64,000 bases of DNA from Maratus speciosus (taxonomy: Eukaryota > Arthropoda > Arachnida > Araneae > Salticidae). Under the pieces are notes generated by a model. That model worked only from the letters and a program-made list of their open reading frames with translations. It was not told where the DNA came from and did no database searches. The stretch is from positions 279,975,083 to 280,039,082 of the forward strand of contig OZ010799.1 of the NCBI GenBank assembly GCA_963932465.1, written 5' to 3'. This document shows, one piece after another, positions 43,591 to 54,849 of the stretch; position 1 is the first letter of the stretch; each line of letters begins with the position of its first letter. Position numbers and translations under genes: made by a program.

Positions 43591-46010
43591 AAATTTAACA
43601 TTGTTGACGCGAAAGTAATCATTTAAAGAACGTAAATTTTCAAAATTACAGAGTTTCGAGAACTATTTTATGAAATCAATACAAATATACTAAAAATAAA
43701 AGCGCAAATAAATATTGTTCAAATTTTTTTTTTCAAAATCGCATTTTAAATTACATACATGAAACTGTAAGGGTCTCTTAGCAATGCACTAAACATGGCC
43801 AGTTTTGAATCTTCGAAAAATGAAGTTAAAACTTAATTTTTTCTTAATAATAAAAAATATTTTCAATTAAAAAACAGTAAATTAAAAATTTTTGCATGGT
43901 TACGATTAAATAATAATTAAATCCAAAAGAGATTCGCATTCAATAAATGGCAAGTCACAACGTTTGGCGCGGTTTGTAAAAAAAAAAAAAAATTGGCACT
44001 TTTCTGGTATAGGGGCCTTGCGGTTTTTTTTTTTTTTTTAAGTTTGTCGTAATTCGGGCGTCAGAACTTTCGCCAAATGATATAAACAGTAATGAAAACA
44101 AACTTGATGAAATTTTTTGTTCAGTTATGTATTTTAAATGTACGTCTATTATTAATGCTTTTTATAAACAAATTACTTCTGTTTCGATATAAAATTAGAT
44201 AAATGGCGTCTTTATGTTAAATAAATTTTATAAACATTGAAAAAAATGCTTGTGTATATGAAATGAAACAGTGAATAGGATGCCAGAAAATATGTTGCAA
44301 AATTTCCTTCTCCGCCAAGGCTACTTTTTCTATTTCGCTAAGATGACTATACTGGAAAAGTACTAAAAAATCTTCACACGTTCAGGATTGAAATAAATGG
44401 TGCAATAGCATACATTTTAGTATAGAGTTGGTACAACGCAAAGTAGCGGAAGGTCTCCAAAAAACTTTGTCCCACCTTACGCCAATTCTCTGTAAATTAG
44501 AATGTGGAATAGGTTCGCTTTAAAAACACAGAATCAATTTATTCCTTTTTTAACGCGTAAGCACATGCGCTGGGGTAAATCTCATCCCACTCACATTTTT
44601 TTTTTTTTTTTTTTTTTCGAAATATAAATTTTTCGAGGGCGCTTCTGAACTTCCTTATACCTTTCAAAGTCAAGGTTGAGAAAGGTTCTGTGAAGGAATG
44701 TCTTTTTTTTTTTGTTGTTGTTGTTGGCTAGAAGGGGAAAAAATATGCCTTTTGGAATTAATCCGGCGCGTGTACAAACGTTTCATTTCGATATGTTCAT
44801 TCGTTTTGGGATAACACACACTAAAATAATTTTACTTAAAGAGTGACATAAAAGTTACCTGTATATGTTGATGAAAGTGTGTTAAATGTAATTAATATAA
44901 AGTTTATAAAATAATTCATGTTTTAACAGGTAAAACAAATCGTTGCATATTTTCAAAAAAAAAAAAAAAAAAAAAAAACGCGATTTTTACAGAAACTGAT
45001 ACAAAATCGGAAAATAAGTATGAAACGCTTCATTTTTCCCTACAAAGAAATAGTACTCATGCATTTTACAATATAGAGTTGTAGACTTGCTTTTAAAACG
45101 CATTTAGCCAAAAATATAATGGTAGACAAAATGTAATAATGAGTTACCACATGCGTGTGGTAACTTTAAAAAAATAGGTGTTTGTGCTTACGTTTAAGTT
45201 AATTATGTGCTAAACGACGCCTGGCAACATGCGCCAATTGTCTGTAGATTCAATTATGTAATTTATCCGTACCAAATACGCCAATTGTCTATAGACTCGT
45301 TTACGTAATTTATCTCCTTAATTAATGCATACTTTACAAAGGACACCTACTTTCAAATTTTCCTGATTTTTTTTTTTTATCAATGGTTACAGTTAGATGT
45401 AAATATGTTAGTTATTATCAAAGTATTTTAGTTTGACCTACGAAATATTATTATAAATATCCAATATTAGCAATATTTCTTATATTATTTACAGGTGTAT
45501 TGTATGATATTTTCAATCACTTTTAATCATTTTTTTTGCATTCAGTCGTTTTCAGATTTTTTAAAATTTTAAATTCCCATTAAGTACCCAAAGCAAAAAT
45601 TTTCACTTTTTATAGTTTTTTCACAGTTTTAATTCATTTCTTATGACTGTTTCTTACTCTAGCTTTTTGTGTGTTTGAGGGGTTGACATAGGATACTGCG
45701 AAGTTCCTTAATACAGAGGAGCGAGGGTACGTTGGAGAAAAATTTAAGAAATCACAGTATGTATAAAACTAGACTGGCGGCTAGTCCTGAGTAAAGTATA
45801 GGTCAATATCCCAATATGGATGTTAGCTATATGTATGGGGTCATCAGAGCTCTTCAAATACACTATTGAACCAAAGTTTCTGTTAGTTTTTGATTAGGGA
45901 AATTGGCTGGGCCGGTTGATTGAGGTCATTGGTTGGTTAGTTGGGGCGGTTTTTTGGTTAGTGGCAGTTGATTGATTAAGTTCCTGAAAGGATCTGAAAA
46001 AGGTATGAAA
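43591..46010. other. intergenic with long homopolymers
   Basis: Runs of A15 (43978), T16 (44024), T24 (44597) and A27 (44955). 44305-44350 is the inverse of the 30385-30480 patch. A segment CGCCAATTGTCTGTAGA recurs as CGCCAATTGTCTATAGA about 50 bp away (45231, 45280). No supported gene. Confidence 0.4.
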
Positions 46011-46973
46011 TGATATAAAAAACTGTTGGAACCAGATTGAAAAGTAAAGCTCAATCTAAAGAAAATTACAGTAAAAAATTGGCAAATAGTTTCAGTCTAA
46101 AAAAGTAAGTAGTGCGTAGAAAAGTAATGGAACCAGATTATCTGTAAAGCTCATGAAATTACCCAAATTTTTGTTTATAGCTGAAAATGTGGACTGAGAT
46201 TTACTGGTGCCTTATATTCAGAATCATATTATCCACTCAAAATGAGTACCGGGTATAGTAAACAAAATGTGTAGTTATGTACTAAAAAAAATCTGCCAGG
46301 CCCAGAATTGTGGACATGATTGCATCATGTCAAGCTAAACTCCACAAAGCTAAAAGAATGTAAACCATGAAGTAATATTTTAAGTGTAACATTAATATAG
46401 TCAGGTTGTTGAGGAATTGTTTTTATTAACATTTCTGACATAACACACTAATGTAATAATTTTTCATTCATTTAATTACTGTGAAAAGGGAACCTTATGC
46501 CAATGGACTTACGCCAGACAAATAGTTAGCATATAGTTGAATCGTACATGCTTAGGGTTTTGGGTTTACTTGGACTTTGATCTACCAGGCTTATCAGTGA
46601 CCCCTGGAATAGAATTTGGTCCATACTTCGTACTGAACGGATCTTTCAGTTTGTCGCTCATTACCAAATTAGCCTCTAACCTATTCTTATGAACCCACAT
46701 TTTTAAACTGGTTATCAATGATTGGAATTTAGAATGTGTTAAAAATGCCTTTATTACCTTGATTGATTTTAAGGAACCAGTAAAGCTCAGTCCACATTTT
46801 CAGCTATCAACAAAAATTTGGGTAATTTCATGAGCTTTACAGATAATCTGGTTCCATTATTTTTCTACGCACTACTTACTTTTTTAGACTGAAACTATTT
46901 GCCAATTTTTTACTGTAATTTTTTTTAGATTGAGCTTTACTTTTCAATCTGGTTCCAACAGTTTTTTATATCA
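46011..46973. mobile_element. 963-bp element with near-identical 200-bp arms
   Basis: The left arm 46011-46209 (TGATATAAAAAACTGTTGG start) and right arm 46772-46973 are inverted copies with about four differences in 195 bp. Shared words include GAACCAGATTATCTG and TTACCCAAATTTTTGTT. The 560-bp centre has no frame. It abuts the family R repeat at GAATAAAGAGG, whose other copy at 55380 lacks the insertion. Confidence 0.9.
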
Positions 46974-48185
46974 TGAATAAAGAGGACGAGACATGTAATG
47001 TACCGTCTACCAGTTGCGAGTGAAGTAACTGAGGAGGTTTTCACAAGATGATGGCTGCTTTTTTAAAAATCGGATCTTCAGTTTCTGATTACCGCCACGG
47101 AAAACATCCCACCAGTAAAATTGAATAAAAAATTTCGTCTTAATTACATGTCTTATGCATCAAAAAATTTTCGCAAAAATGTCGTAAAAATTTCTATTTA
47201 TTTTTACTGGTGTCAGTATGCCTGGTAAAACTGCCAGTTTGTTTTCCTGGTTGTCAACGCAGGGGATAACTAAAAAGCCCCCTCACCCAAGTACACTCCT
47301 GCAAGTAAAAATGAAAACCCGTTTCTACCATTATTTATGACTGAAATTTTGTAACAGTAAGGTGTTTAAATAAGTTTAAAATTGCTAGATAAATCTACTG
47401 GTGGAAGATTCCACCAGCGGTAAACAGCTCCTGCGATAGTGGTTACAGTTGAAGCTTCACTATTTTAAGGATATGTCAGTTCCTTTTTATTAAGCCCTTA
47501 ACGGTCGCATTAAATTACCTTTTAAAAATTCAAATTGCTTACTGGCACCACTTTTTTGAAAAAGAAATATTCGCCTTATTTAAAATTATACCACAATAAC
47601 GCCAATTACACTATTTTATAAAACTGGTGGGAATCAAACAAAAAAGAATAAAATGAATAAAAGACACAGCCCGTGAATATGACGGGAGCGAGAATTAAGG
47701 CGTTAATAGTTCCATGCATTGCCCCAGCGACCTGATGACCGCTGGGGTAAACGCCCACAAGTAAAAACGAATAGATATTTTCTCCCTTTTTATGACAGAA
47801 ATTCTGCATGAAAAGGACTTTGAACATGAAAGAAATTATTCATACTTCTAAACGCCTCAATTAAATAAAGTGAAATTTTTTATTCAAATTTACTGGATGA
47901 AGTTTGCTCTGGTGGTAATCAAATTCACTGAAATAACAGGACGATTGTTTAATTAGACACAATATGGAAGGTACTGACTATCTTCGGACCAAACTTTCAG
48001 TAGTAAAAACAAATAAATATTTTCCCTAAATTATAATAGAAATTTTGCATGATAATGGCAATTAAATCTGAAAGAAATTTCTATTCAGTTTTACTGGTGG
48101 AAGATTTCACTAGTGAACTAGGCCCTGAGGAACTGGTTACAGTTGAGTCTTTATCGTTTTAAGGATATGTCAGTTCCTCTTTATT
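46974..48185 (+). repeat. dispersed repeat family R, longest copy
   Basis: 46974-47480 is the reverse complement of about 54870-55400. Landmarks are GTGAAGTAACTGAGGAGG, TTTTACTGGTG(T/G)(C/G)AG, ACCATTATTTATGACTGAAA and GGATATGTCAGTTCC. 47707-48185 repeats similar phrases (TTTACTGGTGGAAGA, GGATATGTCAGTTCCTC), so the copy contains internal repetition. It is interrupted by the TTAA element at 47490. No coding. Confidence 0.75.
47490..47706 (-). mobile_element. piggyBac-type TTAA MITE, CCCG-hairpin family, copy 1
   Basis: 217 bp between TTAA sites. The inverse of this copy matches 51342-51558 over its full length, with the same size. A CCCG-N9-CGGG hairpin (47670-47686) starts 20 bp from the right end. 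The empty site survives in the paralogous family R copy at 54857-54895, where the flanks join as CTCTTTATTAATAGTTCC. This proves TTAA duplication on insertion. Confidence 0.95.
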
Positions 48186-48704
48186 GTTAGTTTCATCATA
48201 AAGTCTTGCGTTTTATAAAACTCTTTAAAACTAAAGTATGAACACTTTTCATACACGTAAAATTGATTTCTATAACTGTATATTAAATTATGAAAACATA
48301 CATCTATTATATCAGAGAAAATATATGGTAAGTTACGCAGTGGTAAATTACACACAAAAAGAAGCAGGTTTAGTACAGTTTTCTATTATTAAAGGGTGCT
48401 TAAGATTCTATATTATTTTTTCTACAGAATATTTCGCCTTATTTAATTTCAGAAACTTATTACAAATCGTGCCATTCAATGTAGTGATTATGAATTCTGC
48501 TATTTAAATATATTAGATAGAAATCTTCTAATCTGAAATAGTGGTGCTAAAATTCTTGAAAATCCCAAGAAGTGCACAAACCATTTTATTATACCTTACT
48601 TTTTTCTCGCTATTCTAAAAAAAAAAAAAAAAAAGTAACTAAAGCTGTCACTGCCGCTGTTTATGAATTTTTGGTGACCGGGTGACTTTCTTTGTTAATG
48701 TTAA
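48186..48704. other. intergenic, nothing recognised
   Basis: AT-rich with a short A-run at 48617; an 89-codon frame at 48238-48507 has no motif. Confidence 0.4.
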
Positions 48705-49510
48705 TAAAACTACTGCATACAAAAATATAAAAATCGGTGATATTATAGAAAAATTTTCGATAAATACGTTTTTTTAAATCGACTAATTATTTAGAGATAT
48801 CTAATGTTAAGGTGGGTCAAAATCGTTCCATTAAAAAAGTTTTCTGGGAGCAAAAACTATACATAGGAATTTAATCATTTTTAGATCTTTTTATACATTA
48901 GAAGTTCGAAATGTGCAGACTACATTTAGTTTTTTAATTGGATTCATTTTTTGAGGATTTATATCCATTTTATATTCAAAATTTCAACATTTCAAGAAAT
49001 ATTTTTTGCGTCTTAAAGCGTATTATTTTAAATTGTTGCCAATTTTTAAAACAGCACAAAGAATAATATTTCCTACAAATAAAAAATTTACTTACATGTG
49101 ATTATTCTAAACAGAAAAAAAAATTCATATTAGATTTAAATAATTACGTTTTAAAAGTAGGAAAATATGGAAGTTTATGTCATGAAAACTAAATTTACAA
49201 GTGAATTTTAAAAGAGAAAGAAAATTGTGAAATTAATAAATTCATTAATCTGCGTTAAAATCGTAAATGGACGAAATTACGACATATTTTAAATGACCAA
49301 ACAATAATATTGCCAAACAGTTTTGATTAAAAAATATATTTGCGTGAGACATGAATTTCATATTTTGAGATAATCTTTTAAACTATTGTTGTGAATTTTA
49401 AGAGAGCGCAAATAACATTTCCTTTCTAATTACAAAAGTATTTTACGAGAATATTAAAAAGAAAAGAAAACATTGGTGAAAATTACACCAGATTTGAAAC
49501 GATTCATTTA
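48705..49510 (+). repeat. dispersed repeat, second copy of 36650-37480
   Basis: Direct collinear copy (ACTGCATACAAAAATATAAA, CATTTTTAGATC, ATTTTTTGAGGATTTATATC). The last common part lies near 49500. Here it is followed by the GTGAC cluster instead of the hairpin/CTAG end. Confidence 0.8.
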
Positions 49511-49547
49511 AAATATCTTTCTTAAGAGCTTTCTTCCCGTAAGGCAT

Positions 49548-49862
49548 GGTGACGTCACGGCGACGTCGTTGTGAAATCACACTGTGATGGTGTGACCGTC
49601 GATGTGACGTCATAGTGACTGCAATGCGAAGTCGTTATGTCCATGTTAGAGGTCGTTTGTGACGTTACATTGTGACCACTCTGTGAAGTCACGGTGTGAC
49701 AAATTTGTGACAAATTTGGGAAAAGTGTGTCATATGTGACTATTTTGGCATTAACTTTGTGACGAACCTGTGACGAAATCGACAATGCTTTGAAGTCACA
49801 TTGCGACCAATTTGTGAAATATGTGTCATTTGTAACGAACTTGTCATAAACACTGTGATGAT
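49548..49862. repeat. GTGAC/GTCAC cluster C
   Basis: Ten or more GTGAC or GTCAC pentamers in about 310 bp, starting with GTGACGTCACGGCGACGTCG. The best part of the minus strand reads as a 76-codon frame rich in Ser/Thr/Val, which is a by-product. No fixed period. Confidence 0.7.
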
Positions 49863-49865
49863 TTT

Positions 49866-50201
49866 AAATGAAAATCAAATTTATTGCTTAAAAGGCACAA
49901 AGGCCAACATAGTTAAAAGATTCCATGCTGGGACTCGAATCGCCATCAGTATAGCTCACTTACACTCTACCGACTAAACCCCACGGAACGATACCAGCCA
50001 GGAAAATTTCTCACTATTACATGTTGGCAAGGCAACAAATGGAGAACAAGATGGAATATTTATCGTGAGCAGCCGACATGCGACAAACACGAAACTTATG
50101 TAGTTAAATCCAGCATAGATTGAAACTATATTAATACATGGAATTTTTTCCAGAGAGAACCATTCGCCTTGCATACAATATTTCAAATGAAAATCAAATT
50201 T
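49866..50201 (-). mobile_element. 302-bp insertion with 17-bp target duplication and tRNA-like core
   Basis: The perfect 17-mer AAATGAAAATCAAATTT occurs at 49866-49882 and 50185-50201 and brackets 302 bp. A 17-bp duplication is typical of LINE-machinery retrotransposition. On the minus strand the insert contains a tRNA-like segment (49988-49921), placed about 200 bp from its 5' side rather than at the 5' end as in standard SINEs, and it lacks a poly(A) tail. Either an unusual SINE, or a retroposed transcript that includes a tRNA. Confidence 0.6.
49921..49988 (-). tRNA. tRNA-like segment (probably pseudo-tRNA)
   Basis: Minus-strand TTCCGTG (5') and CATGGAA (3') form a 7-bp acceptor-like stem with one G-U pair over 68 nt. 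GGTTTAGTCGGTAGAG resembles the D arm with box A, and GATTCGAGTCC fits box B. The T stem does not pair well, and the anticodon stem has a mismatch around a GAGCTAT loop, so I cannot assign an amino acid. Probably a decayed or SINE-borne copy. Confidence 0.45.
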
Positions 50202-50560
50202 CAAATTAAGGCAATTTTAATTTTGTTGAAATCTGTTTGAAAGCGTGTAAAATCATTAAAAATTATTTGAAACGATTTTTCCCCATAGGCCGTAATGTAA
50301 TGGAATACTTTTGACTGTCCCTGTAAATGAACTAAACATGTTACAAACTTCATTAGAAATAAGGAACGTGCTATGGTAAACGTCAATATCATCTGTCAAA
50401 ATATTTTCAGGGACATCCGAGTATATTTACGAGAGTTAGAGCGCGGATGGCTTGAACGAAAAACGGACAGCAAACCGAATTTTAACACTGTTAATCTGTT
50501 TAAAAAATATTCAGTCCTATGTTGTGTAAGTAAATATGAACTTAAAAAATATATATACTA
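50202..50560 (-). repeat. old dispersed repeat related to 3.6 kb
   Basis: 50276-50340 is the reverse complement of 3690-3740 (CCCCAT...CCGTAATGTAA, TTTTGACTGTCCCTGT). The rest is similar in style but not aligned with confidence. Confidence 0.55.
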
Positions 50561-51341
50561 AAGCAGTTTAATCTATAAACTTTCTATTAAACATGAAAAA
50601 CACTTTATTTCAATGCTTAAATATCATATTTTACTTTTTAGTGCCAATAATTACGTGTATCATAAACTTAGAAAATGATTTTATAACAGACGAATATTTA
50701 ATAACCGATTCAGAATGTCTATAATTAAATGTTAGATTACAATCACAAACAGAAAAAAATGCTTACATACAATTTAAAAAAATAAATATACCAATTTGAA
50801 AGACACTAAAAATAATAATTAGTATTTATAATTGTACTATTAAACAACAATAAACTACAATAGATGAATTAAATGTATTATTAGATTTAACAATATCTCA
50901 AAAATATTTCCATATGTTATAAGAAATTCTATTATTTTATAATTTTGGCAAATGTTAAATCTGAAAACATCGGTATGAAGATTTAAGATTTTAAATAATA
51001 ATTTAAAATATTATTAGCACTAAAAGAAAAATCTTTCAAAAGTTTCACTACTGTAATACGTAAAAGTACATTTTCCCAGTATAATGCTAATTTCTAATCT
51101 GAAATTGTTTCGTAATATCATAATAATCGAAAATCATATTTAACTCCAAAATAATAATGTATATAACTACTGTAAGTGTTAGTAATCAGGAAACAGTAAG
51201 AAGCCGGAAAAAATTTCAAATTATTGTCTCAACACATTTTCAATCTCAAGTAACTGCAAATTCATCTTTAAATTAATTCCACTATGAATGTAGGCATGAA
51301 TCAGTCTCAAGGCAGCTGTTTTTTTCCCAAGCGATGTCAGA

Positions 51342-51558
51342 TTAATCCCTTAATTCACGCTCCCGTCATATTCTCGGGCTGTGTGTTTTAATCAGATTGC
51401 TTGATTCCCACCAGTTTTATAAAATAGTGAAATTGGCTATATTTTGTTATCGTTTTACTTGTCATTAAATAAGGTGAATATTTCTTTTTTATAATAGTGG
51501 TGTCTATAAGCAATTTGAATTTTTAAACCGTAATTTAATTCGAGCGTTAAGGGGTTAA
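51342..51558 (+). mobile_element. piggyBac-type TTAA MITE, CCCG-hairpin family, copy 2
   Basis: 217 bp from TTAATCCCTTAATTCACGC to GCGTTAAGGGGTTAA. A CCCG-N9-CGGG hairpin (51362-51378) starts 20 bp from the left end. The paralogous repeat copy A has the unfilled site GATTAACAC at 1027-1035, against GATTAA...TTAAGAT here. Same family and length as 47490-47706, opposite orientation. Confidence 0.95.
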
Positions 51559-53111
51559 GATATTTTTCAACACAGCAGCGAACATCAAAATATTGTTTCT
51601 GAAAACAATACCAGATCAGTCTCTTACTAATATAACATAAAACTATTTAAGTCATGATCATAATATACAAAACAGGAATAAAACATTTAAATTACGCAAG
51701 ACTTACATTTATGCTTTATTAATAATATCCGTGTATTTGTAATAACCTAAAATGGCAGGCGTCTTTCTCTTATTTATAAAAAAAGTGTTGTACACTTGGT
51801 GATGCTCTAAACAGGGAACTCACTTCCCGCGTCTTCTCTTATTTATTCTGTGCGCAGACGATTTTCAGCAGATGGTTTTTTTGTACCGTTTATTTGTTTT
51901 TGTATACAACAGATTTCGAACTTAAATGCGCAATAGTTTTATGAGACTGTCTTTAATTAAAATTTTCTATTTGAAGAATTTTCCAATGTATTTTATCTTT
52001 CCTTTTTATCAGTTCCAAACAATTCAAGTTACAATGGATTGTAAAGTTTCTTTTTTGTGAATAATAAGAAGAAGAAGAATAACAACATTCATGATTAGAG
52101 TTCATTAAATAAAACATTGTTTAAATTTTTAAAATGTGCAAAAATTAATTTAATGGTAATAATGAAACCTTCCACCCCTTTTTTAAAGTAAAGTTTGTTT
52201 CACGCGTAATAGATACAAAATATGTTCTTAATAAATAAAAAAAGAGTTATCGAGGTTTAAAAAAATTTCTTTGTCAATCTGTCATTCTTTTCATATTAAT
52301 TTTCTGTAAAATAAAACGATTTGTAAAATAACTTTTTTTTAAAGTCATATCTCTAAAATACAAATTTGAAATACGAATAATTAATTATATCATGGGTTTT
52401 GCATAAATTTTGTATATTTCTTTTATTTCCGGAAAATGTCAATTTTATTTTAAAAGTCTGAAAGAAGTAGATTTTTTTAAAAAATAGTTACTTAAAATAG
52501 TTAAACACTATCAGTAAAAAATATGACTTGAATGCAAATCATAAAGCAAGAAATGTATATATGACTAAACTCTGAAGACTCTTTCTACGTGCTCATTAAA
52601 AGCTGCAGACTTAACTGTAATAGAAAATTTTTAGTTTGAATCCACAGAAGTGTTTCGAATACCACTGGTTGGCAAAAGAAATAAAAATATTTCCTCCCTG
52701 CAAATTATATATATAAAGTGTACAGATTTAATACTCCTAATTCTAAATATGTTATCCAAATTGCTCCAGCACGTACCATTTTTCCGAGAAACACTTTTAT
52801 AATAATAACAATCAGTGAAGGATTATTATATTAAATTGCAATGCTAGATAAAATTGAAATCATGAAAAAAGTATACTTTCACTGTCTTAGATATCAAATT
52901 GATAAAATATACCATGAAAATTTAGTTTATTAATGCTTGTATAGTGCACTTTATATATTATGCCCCCCCCCCCCCCCCACTTCGTGACAGAATTTACCAT
53001 TTGCTATTCACTAATATATTTTCATTCCTTATGCCGCTGTAACTCGGGACTGTTTAAAATACTGTTTAAAATATTTCTCTTCATTTTCAAAGATTTTAAA
53101 AGTTCATATTT

Positions 53112-53413
53112 TTGTCACACTGTGACTTACAATATGGTGGTTTTTTGCCACATATGTGACGTGAAGTACGTTACACGCAATGACATACCAATGACGTCAC
53201 AATTTTTTTTTAATTGATAGAAAAATATAATTTTACAGTGAATAACATGTTTTAAAGAATTTTCGTATTTTTTTAAAATTTTCTAAGAACTTCACATCTC
53301 AGTCACAATGTGACATCACTGAGTGGTGGCATTTTGGTCACAGATGTGACGTGACCACAGTGACTTACAGTGACGTCACAACGACGTCACCGTGACCATG
53401 CATGCTATGAGGG
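53112..53413. repeat. GTGAC/GTCAC cluster B
   Basis: Paralogue of cluster A at the 3' end of repeat copy B, highly conserved from CATCTCAGTCACAATGTGAC to the end of the repeat. This is the best-conserved part of the two copies by eye. Confidence 0.75.
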
Positions 53414-53836
53414 TTATAGCGTTGTTACAAAATACCGGGAGATAAAGACTCTGTTTATTTAATTAATTTTATATTAGCTTATTTTCAAAATTTTCACTGA
53501 TCTGATTTAAACAAAGACAAAAACGGCCCGTTAACAGGGAGATCGTCACTGTTTATTTAATTATAATTCATTCATCCGATTTTTTTTAAAGTTGATCAAA
53601 TCAGCGTGCTTTTACAGGGTTCCTACACTTTCAGCTGAAATACCAGTAATTTTTTGCAGAAAAACTCGACATATAAAACCGCGCAATTCCAAGAGGTGAA
53701 TTTTTTTAAAAGAAAATACTGGTGTTTATCTAATCTAAAATCAGGAAATTCCATGACATGTAGGAACCCTATTTTAGAGTTTGGGGTGTGTGAAGGGGAG
53801 TTGGGAGCGTAGCTCGTAGGGGGCGGAACCCCTTAG
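53414..53836 (+). mobile_element. Helitron-like 3' end
   Basis: After the repeat, the sequence ends GAGCGTAGCTCGTAGG then GGGGCGGAACCCCTTAG and T at 53837. That is the same hairpin pair as at 37520-37549, where the terminus is CTAG. Upstream words (TTTAAAGT-GAT-AAAT-A-CGTGCT) also align with 37455-37490. It is interrupted by the element at 53615-53770. It may be the true 3' end of the 50.6-kb repeat. Confidence 0.5.
53615..53770. mobile_element. small MITE with AGGGTTCCTAC ends
   Basis: CAGGGTTCCTACA at the left and TGTAGGAACCCT at the right are inverted. It splits the Helitron-like end compared with the uninterrupted 37485-37500. Target duplication not clean. Confidence 0.7.
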
Positions 53837-54314
53837 TATTTTAAATTAACTTTTTCAAATATTTACTAGAATTTTTTACATGAAATTTGAAAATTATTGA
53901 TTCGTAATAAAACATTACTCTTATAATTGCCCTTTGCGTTAAAACATCAGACGAAAACAAAATGAAGCTCTTGCGGAATGCGTTGTCTAAAACTTTGAAG
54001 ATTTTATTAGGAGATGTAAAACAATGGCATTTAACCTATTTCAGAATGAAGAAAAGAATAAAGTAGTGATTGCTGGAATATGTAAGACATAGGAAAAAGA
54101 AAAACCAGAATTAGAAAAATTGGAAGATGTTACACAACAGAATTTATTCACTAGGTGGAAAAGGCTCCAAGGTAGGCTGCAAGAAAAACCCACCAAATTC
54201 CACTCTTACAACTGCTAAAATTTGAGCTTTGGAGACGCACAATGTTACTTAATCCTGTGATAATTTTATTTTTAAAAAACATAATTTAACTCAATTTTTT
54301 TGCATTATCATTCC
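53837..54314. other. intergenic; short coding-like patch of unknown origin
   Basis: On the plus strand, 54035-54215 has a frame broken by one stop, with KNKVVIAGICKT and LFTRWKRLQGRLQ, but I recognise no family. Confidence 0.25.
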
Positions 54315-54655
54315 TTACAGCAAATGTTGAAAATGCTCGCCACCTTTTTGAATGCAAACCTGAACACATCGAACCAAGTTTTTTGACACACTTCGAAACA
54401 TTGCTGGTGTTATTGACGAGGTTTCTTCAGTTATGATTTGTTTTAATTCATCGATGTTTGCAAGACTTCTAGGGAAAACCCCATCTTTGATATAACACCA
54501 CATAAAAAAATCTAACGGGATAAGGTCTGGTGACCTTGTTGGCCAGAGGTCTATTGAAATTAAACGGTCATCAAATAATTCCTTAAGCCGTTCCATTGTT
54601 AGGTTTAACGTGCGTGAAGGGGCTCCGTCATATTCTTACGAAATGAGTTTTCAAA
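54315..54655 (-). pseudogene. Tc1/mariner-type transposase, C-terminal fragment
   Basis: A minus-strand frame with DGAPSRT (second catalytic Asp, near 54640), RLISIDLWPTRSPDLIPLDF containing the third catalytic residue (Asp), and CYIKDGVFPRSL as in related transposases. It ends CVQVCIQKGGEHFQHLL. About 38 residues separate the two Asp. The N-terminal DNA-binding half and first Asp are absent and there are no terminal repeats nearby, so it is a dead fragment. Confidence 0.8.
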
Positions 54656-54849
54656 AATAAAATAAATAAAAATGTTGAAAGAAGCAGACGATTTACTCAA
54701 ATCATTTGCAATCGGATTAAAAATTACAAATGATGTTCACTCAAATTTCTGTTTAAAAAACGAGTTTTTGCATTAAAAAAGTGAAAAAAGGATACTCCCA
54801 CATTAAATATACACATATTAAATAAGTAATGATGTTGAAAGTCTTGCTA

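Larger units (their letters stand above)
50641..53413 (+). repeat. 2.5-kb dispersed repeat, copy B
   Basis: Collinear with 301-2811. It is longer because of the TTAA element at 51342-51558 and small indels such as an AAGAAGAAGAA tract near 52070. It contains a C15 run near 52965 where copy A has a CT-rich patch. No coding capacity. Confidence 0.85.

Noticed and set aside
49555..49785. A Ser/Thr/Val-rich minus-strand frame
   Set aside because: Translation of the GTGAC cluster, low complexity.
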